Below, one piece after another: positions 1-11,017 of a DNA stretch of 64,000 nucleotides. A program made the position numbers and the translations under genes. Each line of letters starts with the position of its first letter. The stretch's first letter is position 1. The notes beneath the pieces were generated by a model. That model did no database searches. It worked only from the letters and a program-made list of their open reading frames with translations, and had not been told where the DNA came from. The stretch is from Gerris lacustris (Eukaryota; Arthropoda; Insecta; Hemiptera; Gerridae), in NCBI GenBank assembly GCA_951217055.1, contig OX578280.1:17337394-17401393 (forward strand). The letters are read 5' to 3'.

Positions 1-37
1 CATGTACAACATTATCAACTTTCAGATTAATATCTTA

Positions 38-353
38 AGCCTAGTCCTCACCAGTAGACAAATTGCGAGACATTTCTATAGACCGTCTACAGAAATGTCT
101 CGCAACGTGTCTATAGACATCTGCTGAGACCGTCTACGGTCTAGGTCTAGCGTCCACACTTGTAGACACGTTGCGCAACATGCCTAACGTTGCACCATGT
201 CTACCATTTAGAATGGAAAACCATAGAAATGCGATTTTTGGTCTAGCAACGAGACCGTAGACGCTGTTTGCCTAGCTGATGTCTATAGACAAATCTCTAG
301 ACATGTCTCTGAGACCAAAATCGCCCAACATGTCTACTAGTGTGGACAAGGCT
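38..353. mobile_element. Palindromic MITE with AGCCTTGTCC-type ends
   Basis: The left end (AAGCCTAGTCCTCACCAGTA) is the imperfect inverse of the right end (TAGTGTGGACAAGGCTT). The interior is dense in GTCTATAGAC, GTCTAGAC and GAGACCGTAGACG words that can pair with each other. No coding capacity is seen. This fits a non-autonomous DNA transposon; the superfamily is unassigned because no clear target duplication was found. Confidence 0.7.
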
Positions 354-1169
354 TTAGAAAGCTAGACCCAATCACTTAAGCAGTAAATCAAAATAATTTA
401 TTTATAAAAAAATCTTTTATTTCTTTACTAATTAAACATTTTGTGTAGATAACAATATTTCATTCTACGTACACCAATGAACTTTAAAATTGAAATTAAA
501 CAAAACACATATAAAATACCTAAAGGTGAGAAAGTGAATGTTTTAAGATTTAATACATAGTCTCAAGAATAAAATTAAAATTTTACACATATATTCACAA
601 GCTGGCTACACCTTAAGCTGTTTGTTTATCAAATCATAAAGATTTTTAATAAATTATGTTGTTTATGAATAACTTTTTTAAGACAAAATTTGACAGACAA
701 CTATTGTAACAGAAAAAAAAAAAAAATCAAAATTAATATATACGTAGAAACAGTTTAAATATTCAGAATGAAAACAGAGCAATGTGGCCAAGCAACCGTA
801 AAAAAAAAAAAATTACGATTCTGTTCTTGTTTTGATTATGATAGGATGTCCTTAACTAGAAACCATGTTATTATGTTAATACTCAAAATTGTGGTTGTCC
901 TCGCAGAATACAAATGAAGATCATCAGATAAGTAAAGTTCATTACACATATAGCAGTACAGCTAGAGAAATGATAATGTCAAATTGCTCAATTTCCAGAG
1001 CACATGCCAATATTTAGTTCAGTTTGGAGTAGTTAAAGAAATTGCAGTAGACAAGGCTCTGTTCCAATAAAATTAATGTTCATTAGAAGATAATGAACTT
1101 AATTTTAGGTAATAAATTACCGAGAATAATGTATAAGAATTAGTTTCACTTAATATTTTAATTTAACTA
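354..1169. other. AT-rich stretch, nothing recognised
   Basis: About 0.8 kb of AT-rich sequence with short poly-A runs near 713 and 800. No exon, RNA gene or repeat end was recognised. It lies downstream (3') of the minus-strand homeobox gene. Confidence 0.5.
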
Positions 1170-1593
1170 CAGTAGAAACTCGATAATTCGGACCTCTAAA
1201 ATCCGGAGCCTCGAAAATCCGGACTGCCTACTGAAAAATGTAATAACTAGAAATTCTATAAAAGAAAATCCGAAAGGTGAAAGTGGGACATCTCTTGCAA
1301 AAAAAGTATGGTGTGGGGACATCTAAAACGAAAACAAGATAGCATTATGCTATACAAGTCAAAGCTAGATTGATAGGAGTAAAAAAAAATGTAAAACATT
1401 ACGAACGGCAAATGATACCGCTTTAGAAGATGCGATGTACATATGGTTTACCCAAAGAAGAAGCTTAGGCGCACCTTTATCAGGTCCTCTCATCTGCGAA
1501 TAAGTTGTTTTACAGCATATTCGAAAATTCGGACAAATCGGTAATTCGGACAGTGTCTGGTCCCAATTAGTCCGAATTATCGAGGTTCCACTG
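1170..1593. mobile_element. pogo/Tigger-like MITE
   Basis: A 424 bp element bounded by TA dinucleotides (1168-1169 and 1594-1595). The ends are CAGTAGAAACTCGATAATTC and the inverse of GAATTATCGAGGTTCCACTG. The subterminal part repeats a TCCGGA/TTCGGAC word on both sides, as pogo/Tigger ends usually do. The CAGT(A/G)GAACCTCGAT-type terminus plus a TA target is characteristic of pogo/Tigger-like transposons. The interior (~0.3 kb) has no transposase, so it is non-autonomous. Confidence 0.82.
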
Positions 1594-1654
1594 TATCTTA
1601 AAATATTTAAGCCTTATATTATATTTAAAATTTATAAATTTAGCCATATTTAAT

Positions 1655-2047
1655 GAGCGCAGGCGGTTGAAATTAATCCGGGGGTATCAGCGGACTTCTT
1701 TTCACAAACCATCCAAATTTCTTAGAATTAAGATCAGCACTTTTGAAGATATAGATGAAAATAGGTGTATTTTTTTGCACACGTGGCAGAGAAACAAATG
1801 GGCATAGAAGGTTAAAACAATGGGCTAATTATCACCTGCCACTCCAATTTCTAGTTCTTAAGAAGTTTCTTAGATTTTTAAAATATTTTTGTTCGCATAA
1901 ATTGAGAGGCAGACAGATAGACACGGGACCAAAATGTTCTCTGACGTCTGTTTTGAAATTTTTTAAATCGGAGACAAAAAAACAATTTACTTTCTTCAAA
2001 ATGATCATATAACTTCCGTTACCTTCGGTAAGCTCAGAAGCAAGACT
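1655..2047 (-). repeat. Interspersed repeat family A, copy 1 (inverted)
   Basis: Minus-oriented copy of the commonest repeat in the window. It ends at 2018-2045 with the inverse of the family start (GCTTCCGAGCTTACCGAAGG then TAACGGAAGC). It also carries the shared words for 'GTCTGTCTGTC', 'CCGATTT..ATGAAATTTGGATGG', 'GGTCCCATATAAGTTTCAACCTTCTGCGCCCATTTG' (given here in split form) and 'TTCAACCGTCTGCG'. The distal end is missing. The short reading frames across it are by-products of the repeat and are not conserved between copies. Confidence 0.75.
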
Positions 2048-3429
2048 TAATATAGACTTATAGGAAGGTTCTACCACAATCAGTAAAAAAAACCTAATTT
2101 ACAAAGTATGGATTAACAGTAATCTGCGGTTTACTAAACAACTCATGTTTACCTTTGTATTTTAATTAACAATCTTATCTTCCAGTGAAAACCATGTAGT
2201 TCAAGTTTTGCTTCCGCTGCTGGAACTTCAGTTGCCTCAAAGCAATCAGATAGAAACTATGTAATAGTGTAAATGTGTTCACTAGTTACTGTACAGTAGA
2301 CTCACAGCAACTCCGCAGAAAGTTCTTTGAAAAAATTCTTAGATATGACATTTTCAAAGGACCTGAGACATTGCTCCCAGAATGAGACTGTCTGTTTGTT
2401 TATTTGAAGACCTATAGCTCTGGTGTTTGGCCCTAAACAGGTACTCTTGACTCTTGATATCTTATAGCAGGATCTATAATAGGTCATTGCTTTCTGAAAT
2501 TACACGTGTAGCTGCTAAGCTTGTTTGAAAATCAAACCTGATGGATATGTAGAGATGAAATCGGAACTCCTATTTATCTACTTGAGCTGAGCATTGGCGT
2601 GCCTAAGATAGTAAACATTTGGAATACTGAAAATTCCATTATGAAAGTTTAAGAGATTGCCCCTGAGCAAGCTGATGATTTTTTAAGATTATGCCCATCT
2701 GCTTAAGGAATAATAGGATCAGGGAGAGAATCCTTCACCTAGCCCAAGTTGGGCAGGATCACCTTCTATGTCCGGTCTATGACATGGTATGTCTCTGGTT
2801 TTAAACCCATAATGTTATCTCATAATTCTAACATTTAATTTTATACTACTTCTCATAATTTTTTTATTTTCTTTTTTTTTAATCTCAGACCTTTATAAGT
2901 AATTTTTTTTAGCCATTACTATGATACATTTTTTAATAACTTAATTATATTAACATTAAATTCTCTAGGTAATGTACAGCATAGTGTTAAAAAAAATTAG
3001 TTAAGTTAAACTAATAAAATTAATAAAAATCTAAAATTCAGATACATCGCTTTCTGATTATATGTAAACTGTTTTACTTATTTAAAAGGTGGAAAAACTT
3101 GTAAAAAAAAATAATAATAATAATAATAACAATACACATAGATTTTGCATCATTCTTTAAGTTAAATTTAATCAATAATCTGTAGGTTTTGATTTTATTA
3201 TTTTGTGGGCCTTGGTGAGAAAGGACATAAGTCAATTTTTTTGTACAAGAGGTTATTTTTTATTTTTTTGCTTGACATTTCAGGAAGAATGTTAATGCTT
3301 TTAGTGTTAATTTACTACTTACTTGTTGCACACACACAAAAAAAGATAAAAAAATCTGTATTACTTCATTTTTTAAAAATATGTATGTTCTTTTACCATG
3401 CCCATAGATGAAGAGTGGTTAAATTTAAG
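2048..3429. other. AT-rich flank with a TAA microsatellite
   Basis: No gene or transposon end was recognised. A short (TAA)n tract lies at about 3108-3131, and poly-T runs occur near 2865-2880. This is DNA 3' of the homeobox gene; any long 3' UTR would lie at its right edge. Confidence 0.45.
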
Positions 3430-3435
3430 TTTATT
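3430..3435 (-). promoter_or_regulatory. Candidate polyadenylation signal AATAAA
   Basis: TTTATT on the plus strand is AATAAA on the minus strand, about 300 nt after the TGA of the homeobox gene. AATAAA is frequent by chance in such AT-rich DNA, so this is only a candidate 3' end; transcript data would settle it. Confidence 0.25.
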
Positions 3436-3734
3436 CTTGAGGATTTAAAACATTATTTAATGAACTGATGTAATTAAATTCTTCACTAGCATAAGAAATA
3501 AAAATGCATTTAAAATAAAGTTTTTAGAACAACACTGAGAAAATACTACTTTTTTTTCACAATAGCCAGGTTATTATTTCAAAATAGACCAGAGAAGTCT
3601 ACATTTACAAAATATTTGGACACGATACAAACAATTAAAGAGAACTTATAAGATTAACAGTATTTCGCTCTAAAGCACAAATATTATCAGATTTAGGGAG
3701 TTTTAAAAAATTAATTCTTAGCGGAGAGTGAGGT

Positions 3735-3895
3735 TCATGAGACATGAGCCGGAGGGGGCTGTAGTGGAGGAGGTGGTAGAACTGTGGGAGAAGTCGCTGG
3801 AGTAACGGCCATACTTTCTGAAGACTCAGAACCGTCCATTGATGAGTGCTCTTCAGCAGAACTTATACCTGCCACTACTGCAGTCGTTGCTAGCC
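3735..3895 (-). CDS. NK-type homeobox gene, terminal coding exon
   Basis: This is the last coding exon of the homeobox gene on the minus strand. It follows an acceptor TTGTTTTAG (AG at 3897-3896), starts with two bases of a split glycine codon, and runs 52 residues to TGA at 3737-3735. The phase matches the donor of the exon at 7006..6823 exactly. The encoded tail is low-complexity: an alanine/threonine/valine stretch, a serine- and acid-rich part (E-E-H-S-S-M-D-G-S-E-S-S-E-S), then a proline-rich part (V-L-P-P-P-P-L-Q-P-P-P) ending in A-H-V-S. Serine/proline-rich C-terminal tails are usual in homeodomain transcription factors and are probably disordered protein-interaction segments. No conserved C-terminal motif that would name the orthologue was recognised. 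The reading frame is open into the intron, but that upstream part is not supported. Confidence 0.8.
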
Positions 3896-4511
3896 CTAAA
3901 ACAATAAAGAACAATATTTTATACAAAATTATTTCATTTATATCAATCAAATAAATAATGTTATCTATTTAAGCTTTACAACAACCTAGGTACATCATCA
4001 AACCATCCTGAATGAAGGCATCCCTTCGTCTTCTTTCTCCTAGGTGACCTTAAAAAAGCTTGTTGGCACTACAATTTTGATCGGTGCCTTCTTGATTTAA
4101 ATACAAAGACTAGCCCAGGCTTTTGTTACAGCATCCTGAATTCTTATTTAGTCTTTGGTCTTCAGATTCCTTAATAATTTAGAGCTCTATAAATCCTCCT
4201 TAATGTATTCCTTTCCCACTCACTTTGGACATTTATGACATGCCTTAATAGAATCCTAGGTTCCATAGTTTTGATCACATAAATAGATGCCTAACGAGGC
4301 TGAATTTTCTATAATTTAACTTAACACTTCTCTCAATTGAGATAATAATGAATGATGAATTAACAATTATATAATATAAGAAATATAGAAAAAAAAATTA
4401 TTCATGCAATTAAAAAGAGAACAGACTTGCTATAGAACACTTTGGAACTTTAAGAAGAATAATTTATATGCCAGGGATTAATCACAGGCATTTCTAATAT
4501 TGTATCCCTAA

Positions 4512-5073
4512 TAGTCCAGAAGATAGCGGGCAAAAAAGTGTCGGACTAACATCAAGCTAGAACTTTGTGTATAAGTAAATGTTTAGGTGCCTTTTAAGAA
4601 TATAAGGTCGGCTAAGTTCGTCTGTGGGACATAGCTTGGCAATAGGCATTTGAAAAAAACAAACCAGGTGGACAGTGTGATTTTCATGATCTTGAGTACG
4701 AACTTAGTTAGTAGACCAATAATCAAGTTGATGGGAGTTTGTCACTTAATAGGTTAGTTAGTCAAATATTACTACAAATCAAAGTGGTCACCTATTAAGT
4801 GACAAAGTACCATCAACTTGATTTTTGGTATAATAACTAATTTTGTATTCAGGATCATGAGAATCACATTTTCCACCAAAAAGGGCGGGACATGGTCGCT
4901 CTCCACCAGTTTTCTTTTATTCTTTTTTTTTCTAATGCCTATTGCTTAAGCTATGTCCCGCAGACGAACTTAGACCACCACATATTCTTAAAAGACACCA
5001 AAAGATTTACTTATACACAAAATTCTAGCTTGATGTTAGTCAGACACTTTTTTGCATGCTATCTCCTGGGCTA
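4512..5073. mobile_element. Long-inverted-repeat MITE, copy 1
   Basis: A 562 bp foldback element. The ends are TAGTCCAGAAGATAGCG and the inverse of GCTATCTCCTGGGCTA. The arms stay complementary for about 250 bp (for example TAACATCAAGCTAGAA against TTCTAGCTTGATGTTA), and a central TCACTTAATAGG / CCTATTAAGTGA pair closes the hairpin. A second copy lies at 20346..20914. No coding capacity. Confidence 0.82.
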
Positions 5074-5337
5074 TAACGATTTTAAATCAATATTATGTTC
5101 TCAATACCTCTCAATTGTAGTAATATAAAAACAAATTCCTCTAAAAATAATTGCTTGAATTAATCATTTAAATTTGTGGACGAGAGTTGGTTTTTATGTA
5201 ATTATTAATAATATCAACTCACTTGCATACCTATTCTACACACTAATTTTGCATTTCTTATTCAGAAAAACATGCTCAGCTTCAGATTTTCTTTTCCCTT
5301 CACTATGAAATACATAGTTTGTTCAATTAGTATCCGG

Positions 5338-5815
5338 TAGTATTTATAATAATAACTTTATTGAAGCTCGCTTCTTACATTCAACAAAACATGCTGTCTG
5401 TCTGTCAATCAGTATCGTTAACATGTCTGTCACTAACTTGAGTAAAAATTGACCAATTTTGTAGAAATGTGGTATACATGGTCATTCTGCTCAGGCTGTT
5501 TGTTGCTAACGATTTTAATGAAACTTCATATACATCGTCTAAGTACAATTGAAACAGGTATGTAAAATTTCAACTTGATACAAGCAGAAGTTTTTGTATA
5601 GTGAAGTGATACATTTTATAATAGTTGAAAAGGAGATGTCCGAAGCGTGTAGTTAGTATAATAGTAAGAATATAGAGTGGCTCCCCCTCTACTAGACTCT
5701 CTACTGACTCTACAACTCATCATGATTATCTATTTTCTCAATATTAAATACATATTTATTACTATAAACTCGCTTCAATGATAGAGCCACGAATGCCTAG
5801 TTTAAGACATATTTA
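5338..5815 (+). repeat. Interspersed repeat family C, copy 1
   Basis: Shares ordered blocks with 14752..15395: TTGAAGC(G)..GCTTCTTAC, CTTGAGTAAAA.TTGACC, GGTATACATG, ACATCGTCTAA, GTGAAGTGATACATTTTATA and TGATAGAGCCA..ATGCCTAGT. Part of the middle is deleted compared with that copy. No open frame. The class is unknown; it could be a non-autonomous element. Confidence 0.65.
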
Positions 5816-5893
5816 CAATGAGTAGAATATTCTTTAAAATATAACTCTCCTGCATCAATACAACACCCTTGCTAGCACTTTTTACATTGTTCT

Positions 5894-6403
5894 TTATGGC
5901 CCTATTATAATTAGCAATGTGTAGCTGAGGGCATTGTCATGATAGAGCTTTCAGGTATCGGCGATTTTCTGCGTAAAATTACCATTCACTGTTTGTCCAG
6001 CAAGAGACAATGAGCATCGATTTCATATTTTAATTTGCTCATGGAGGCCATATTTGGTCGAGGAGAGTCTTCGAGTCTTTCCAGCTTGAAAAAATCTTTT
6101 AAATTTTTCATGCACTCAAAAACACATATTCTGGGCATGGGTTCAACCTAGTGAGGCTCACAGATCATATCAAAATTTTCTGTGGCAGATTTGTTTAGTG
6201 TAATGCAAAATTTGATGGCACAACTCAATGTGAGGTCTGAACACACTTTCACTTTGGGTTCGATCTATCCACTCAAAAGGGTTTGGTGGCAGCTGAGATG
6301 GTGTCATTGCTACAGGAAACTCCCCTTCTGATCTTGCCCTAGAGACCACCCTGCATCCCTTCCCATTGACAGGAAAAAATGGGTCCCAATACTTAAAGAA
6401 CAA
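5894..6403 (-). pseudogene. Decayed mariner-like transposase remnant
   Basis: Minus-strand remnant. Near its 3' end, at 5947..5894, it reads L-Y-H-D-N-A-L-S-Y-T-L-L-I, which resembles the second catalytic aspartate block of mariner transposases (H-D-N-A-x-x-H-T). Upstream on the same strand another frame (6403..6170) is open for 77 residues, and a further frame follows up to about 6000, consistent with an old coding sequence broken by frameshifts. The wider segment is GC-richer than its surroundings. The call rests mainly on the HDNA motif, so it is tentative. Confidence 0.45.
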
Positions 6404-6822
6404 ACTTCGTACACACCCATTCTACTATTTTTCATTTTTTCAGCAAAATAAATTGCTCAAGTAAAATTTAATTCAAGTATCATCTCATTTTAAACTAAAA
6501 TATTTCTCTAACACAACAGCTTCCTGGCTCTATACCTTAATCCTTTTGACTAGAATAGAAGAGCACTTCACAAGACTATACTAAGCTACGTTTTTCAATG
6601 GTAAGCCAAAAGAATTTTCCTACTTCTATGATGTTGAGTCACATCTTTACAGAAAATACACTTTCACCAATGGGAAAAGAATTGTGTTCATCATAAAAAA
6701 AAAAAGATAAGATCATCTATTTTCAAAATTAAATGGTTGATTTTAAGAGGATGATACTTTCAAATTTAAAGTAGGTGAATAAATTTTATATTTAGATCAG
6801 AAAAATGAAGTGAGATTTTTAC

Positions 6823-7006
6823 CCAGTTTCTTGTCCTGGAGGGCTTGCGCTTGAGGTGGCGGAGGGGATGATACAATAGGAGGTGTAGGTGTAGCAGTGT
6901 TTGTTTTGGAATCCGATTCAGCAGCTCCGCTGGTACCTGTACTTCCACCGCTACTGCCATCGTGCTTCTTCCACTTAGTCCTTCTGTTTTGGAACCAAAT
7001 CTTCAC
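6823..7006 (-). CDS. NK-type homeobox gene, exon with homeodomain helix 3
   Basis: This internal exon encodes the DNA-recognition helix of a homeodomain transcription factor. After the acceptor TTTGTTTAG it opens with GTG and reads V-K-I-W-F-Q-N-R-R-T-K-W-K-K-H-D. That is homeodomain residue 45 onward, with Q50, N51, R53 and T54 all present. A splice site between residues 44 and 45 is a known intron position in NK/ANTP-class homeobox genes. T54 with the W-K-K ending resembles NK1 (slouch) and NK7.1 types rather than NK2/NK3 (Y54) or Msx (A54), but the residues after the helix do not match the Q-N-P-G of typical NK1. A low-complexity Gly/Ser/Thr linker and a proline stretch (S-S-P-P-P-P) follow. 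The exon is 184 nt and ends in phase 1 at CTGG|GTAAAAAT, joining 3895..3735. The protein would act in the nucleus. Residues 1-44 of the homeodomain must come from an upstream exon not identified here. Confidence 0.93.
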
Positions 7007-7954
7007 CTAAACAAAAAAGTAAACTATTTAGCACAATTGTTTCATTTTTTTTTAAACAGACAATATCCTTAAATATTAAGTGTCGAGGGAAGAATATGAT
7101 GAGATTTTTTAAGAAAAAAAAAATATATAGTTTGCACAGGCTAAGCATTTGTAGAAATATGAATTTAGACAGAAGTACACTACAGACCTTGAGTATACGA
7201 CTTGTTTGTAATGATCGGCCCAAAGGAAATTACAATTAAACCCAACTACTTATTGTTGTGAATGCAAGGAATATTATTATCACAAGTTAGTAAGAAGTAC
7301 CAGTCCAGTGATCCCTGGAATGGTTCGGTTTCAATGCTATCATTCCATAAATTTAAGTGTACAAGTGAAATCAAGGCATTAATTTTTAATATTATTTGTA
7401 GAAACAAAAATAAGAGTAAAAGAATTTAATTATATGGTAACTCTATAAGTTTATTTAAATTCTAAAGGAAAAACAATAAATAAAAAATAGAGCGTCCAGT
7501 GAGCACTGTGATAGCCATATTGCTCACAAAGAGGTATATTATCCACTCAATCAGTTAGTGTGAGGTTTCCAACAAGAAGAGATAGCTTCTGGACAAAAAA
7601 ATATTGTAGTATTTGACGTAGCTTTGATAGTGGCCAATTTGAATACAGAATGCATGTTGGCATACTAAAGCTGTACATAAAACAGAGAGACTCTGATGTT
7701 GGACATGAAGCTCCAGAGAGTTAGTGGAAATTATAAACATTTTACAAGAATGTCGTCTACTGGTTTTGAGAATTTACTGAGCAGAATAGCTCACAAAATC
7801 TTTTTTTTTTTTTTTTTTAATATTTTTTTAATTGTAATTAGCACAAGCATGTCTTGGTCCGTTCAGGCTACCACATTGCTTCTGTATTCACTTAAGCTAC
7901 AGACTTTTCGTTCACAATCTATTGCAATCCACACTGAATGCGAAAAGGCTCAAG
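7007..7954. other. Upstream intron sequence, AT-rich
   Basis: The left edge is the acceptor side of the large upstream intron of the homeobox gene. The rest is AT-rich with poly-T at 7800-7818. Short open frames exist on both strands, but none has splice sites or a recognisable domain. Confidence 0.45.
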
Positions 7955-8112
7955 GTTGGTTGAAACTGCACTCAAATCTTTGTCCTACCTGGAATTTTAG
8001 AAAAAATTCTATCATCACCTATTTGATGAGACGAACATTTTTTCAATGAACATTTTTTAATAAAACTAACAGCGACACCGCTATGCATTACTAAAGATCG
8101 TTAAAACTATTA
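7955..8112 (+). repeat. Interspersed repeat family C, internal fragment
   Basis: Matches the middle of 14752..15395: GGAATTT.AG, AAAAAATTCTA.CATCA, ACAGCGACACCGCTA against ACAACGACCCCGCTA, and AAAGATCGTTAA..CTATTA..GC.GACCTAAA. Neither end of the family is present. Confidence 0.6.
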
Positions 8113-8394
8113 TAGCAGACCTAAAAAGGTCGGTATATTCTCCAGAAGAATAAAAATAAAATTTCTGTGTGGCGTAACATCTGTAGGTAAGTAGTCTTTT
8201 AAATCTTATTTTTTTAAGAATTCTTGGATCTATCATCTATTAATGTATACATTGGCTTATTAATGATGTGAATGATATATGATTAGGAAAACAGTTAAAA
8301 AAGCTTTTAATAGAATTGAAAAGAGGAAAACACTATTGAATGCTCTCAGAACACTAGTAAACAATTGTTAGTTATGAGCCAGTAAAAGAAAACC

Positions 8395-8480
8395 TGACAA
8401 AAAATCGTGGTAGGGGCCTGACGTCACAGCAACCTTCATCACCTTACGTAACCTCTCTGACGCGGCGTATGGACAAAAAA
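8395..8480. repeat. GC-rich repeat with palindromic CRE-like site
   Basis: Contains the full palindrome TGACGTCA (8419-8426), then TTACGTAACC and TGACGCGGCGTA. A related block occurs inverted near 60225-60255 (CACGCCGCG..TTACGTCAC). This suggests two copies of one short repeat or transposon end. TGACGTCA is also the consensus site for CREB/ATF factors, so a regulatory role is possible but unproven. Confidence 0.35.
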
Positions 8481-8750
8481 TGGAAAGTGCAATTTTGCAC
8501 TTTGTTGTTATGTTTTGTATACATAGTTTTTTCTGTTACGGAATTCATCACAGATTCGTAGTATGAATCTTTTCAACGTCTTCTGTAATGCCTTAATTGG
8601 TATAATGTCTAATAAATAATTATATTTGTAATTTTTATAATTAACATTGTGAGAATATTAAACCTCATACCTAGAAAGACCCCGAGTCCGACCATCCTGA
8701 TGAGAGTTCTCTGAGGTTACCTCAAATCAAGAAAGCTAAATAATGCAGGT

Positions 8751-8952
8751 CAGTGGCGTAGCTAGGGAGTGCTAGGGGGACAACTCACCCCGGACACAGC
8801 GTCATGGGTCGTGGGTGCGCCAAAATGAATCAGCGACTTTTTCTTTTGCTCGTCGGGATTGTGTCGACTGGTGTTGGTTCTGGTGACATCCGAAAGGTGG
8901 GGGCGCATATTGAATTTGTCCCTAGGAGCTAAAACCCCTAGCTACACCTCTA
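8751..8952. mobile_element. CAGTGGCGTAGC-type MITE, copy 1
   Basis: Starts CAGTGGCGTAGCTAGGG and ends with the decayed inverse CCCCTAGCTACACCTCTA. Flanks ATGCAGGT and AAGCAAGG could be a worn 8 bp target duplication. Related copies lie at 12151..12283 and 13227..13463. A CAG-GGCG terminus with an 8 bp duplication points to the hAT superfamily. Non-autonomous. Confidence 0.7.
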
Positions 8953-9189
8953 AAGCAAGGTTAGCTCTATAATAGGCGGCCATAAAATGAAATTGCATTT
9001 TTTTTAAAAACCTATTTAGTCTAATCAATCAAAGTCATTTTAAATAGCTACAGTTACTCTCACTTTTTAACTTAGCCAATGAAGAATTTTTTTTTAATAA
9101 ATAAATAACGTTACTGTGACCCTAGATCACTACTTGAGCTAGTTATTAAATAAATAAAGTGTACTAAAATAAATAGAAACTCATTTAGG

Positions 9190-9412
9190 CTAATTCGTAT
9201 TGTACGTGCCATCGAAATTTCTTCGAGTTGGACCTCTGCCTGGTTTATATACAGATACAGGAAGGTTGTTTTCTTCAGGAAATGAGCGGAGCACCCCGAA
9301 GCGGTGCGGAGCGGCTGTTGAAAATTCAAGGGTGCAAAAAATTAAGGTTTTTAATTTAATATGCGGGATTTTATCACCTAACCTCAAAGTGGTGGCACGT
9401 ACAATCCGAGTT
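9190..9412. mobile_element. Short inverted-repeat element
   Basis: ATTCGTATTGTACGTGCCAT on the left pairs with GTGGCACGTACAATCCGAGT on the right. The ~180 bp interior is GC-richer, with a CACCCCGAAGCGGTGCGG hairpin. The reading frames on both strands overlap each other and show no domain. Probably a MITE; family unknown. Confidence 0.55.
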
Positions 9413-10780
9413 TACCCTCATTTTCATTGGATAGACTTTATATAATTTAACTTTTTTTTTTTTCTTTTTTTTAAATGATTTGCTTACCTCTGATATTTTA
9501 ATATCCTCTAACATCCTTTTACTTGTACGTAAGTTTGAAGAAAAAATAATTATAGTGATCTTTAATCAAAACAATTTCACTTTCTTAAACAAAAACATGA
9601 AGAGAACTATGAATTAAAATAAAGTATTTGTAGACGAAGTTGTCGTTTTAGAGTAAAAACTTTTCAAAAAATATCAACCATTAAATTACCTGTTTTAACT
9701 ATCTAATACAATGAATGAATAAATTAAGAAAAATCCGAAAGTTAACTTTTTTAAAACGTTGGTGACATGGTAGATTCGTCGAAAGATAAACATAAACAAA
9801 AAGAGGGCCTAACAGCTGATCAAAAAATAAGGGTAGACAACTCCTGCATGCGAAATATTTTATTTTCATCGATTATAATATTAGGTACCTATTTTTAATA
9901 TTTTCATCGATTATAATATTACCTATTTTTAACAAAAAAATATCAGTGTGTTAAAAATATTCTTTATTTTTTAGGAAAAATATTTCAATTAAATAATGAA
10001 AAAGAAAAATTATTCTAGAAAATTAAATTTAATTGTTGGCAACACTTATCATATTGAAATGATTTTTATTCCTCATTTTTCTAATCCGCCATTTTGTTAA
10101 TATACTTAATTGTACTCGTTTTAAAGTTTTTGCCGGTCATATTAGTTTGCCGTTGCCGTTACTTTTTCTAGCTGAACTAATGTTTTTTTTATGTATAATA
10201 TAATACTAATACATAATAACGATGTCAAAGTAATATTTATTGAGTGCGGTAAAGCCAACTTAAAGGAATTTTGCTTTAAAGGTATGTAGTAACTTTCGTA
10301 TATTTTTTCACCATTTAGTTTGTAAGTTGTTATTTCATGTTATAATTAGTTCATATCCATAATGTGCCAAATTTTATGAATGTAGATTTGTTTAATCTGA
10401 ACTCACATACTCGTGTGTTCGTAATCTATATTCAATAACTTCAACGTTACTGTCTCTTAAATTAAAATCGATGTTAGATTCAAATTATATTTCACAGCTG
10501 TTTCAATCGAATCAAGTCGAAAGAACCGATATTTATTTGTATACTTCATTTAAAAAAATTAGAAAAATGGTTTTGAAGGAAACATTAAATATCATAGAAT
10601 AGGTGAAACCAAGTCATGCTGTATGTTAAGTATTTTCAATTACATTGGCGTGTAATTTTATAAAATTATAGTTTATACTAAGATATAATATATTTAAACT
10701 AAAATATTCAATTTGTGTAAAAAGTTTACGGTGAGCGTTATCTGTTGAAATTAAAAATATTGGGTCACATGATTGTCAAT
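9413..10780. other. AT-rich stretch with a short tandem duplication
   Basis: No gene recognised. At about 9860-9930 a ~39 bp unit (TTTTCATCGATTATAATATT followed by ACCTATTTTTAA) is present twice in tandem. Confidence 0.45.
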
Positions 10781-10782
10781 TG

Positions 10783-10995
10783 TTTCCCGCCTGTTGCTCA
10801 TAGTAGGAGAACTACTCGCGCCTAGAGTTTTAGTTTTCATTGGTTCCCGCTCTTTATTTCCCGCCGGTTTCTTCAAATGGGAGAAATGTACGCTATCCAG
10901 AAGAGGGAAAGAAGGTCTTTAAGTACAAGCGCTGGAAAATCAAAGTTTTCATTGGCTCCCTTTGTTTCTTACCTCTGGTTTCTTTAAATCCATCA
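10783..10995. repeat. Diverged direct repeat with CCAAT and E2F-like sites
   Basis: Two direct copies about 117 bp apart begin TTTTCATTGG (10834 and 10951) and end GGTTTCTTCAAAT / GGTTTCTTTAAAT. The first copy has TTTCCCGCC (10857-10865), and another TTTCCCGCC lies just upstream (10783-10791). ATTGG (inverse CCAAT) occurs in both copies. The motifs match E2F and NF-Y consensus sites, but the segment may simply be a duplicated repeat. Confidence 0.4.
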
Positions 10996-11017
10996 TCAAT
11001 CAATGAAAAAGTCTTAC

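Larger units (their letters stand above)
3896..6822 (-). other. Phase-1 intron of the homeobox gene
   Basis: A 2,927 bp interval between the two homeobox exons. On the minus strand it begins GTAAAAATC at 6822 and ends TTTTAG at 3896. It holds an inverted-repeat MITE (4512..5073), a family C repeat (5338..5815) and a decayed mariner transposase (5894..6403). Both splice junctions follow the GT/AG rule and preserve frame. Confidence 0.78.

Noticed and set aside
7696..8049. 117-codon plus-strand frame
   Set aside because: It spans a T18 run and part of repeat family C, so it is not a gene.
9480..9520. Possible minus-strand exon M-L-E-D-I-K-I-S-E with donor CAGAG|GTAAGC
   Set aside because: Only nine residues before a stop-rich, AT-rich upstream; no acceptor with polypyrimidine tract and no homology. 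A single donor match is expected by chance.
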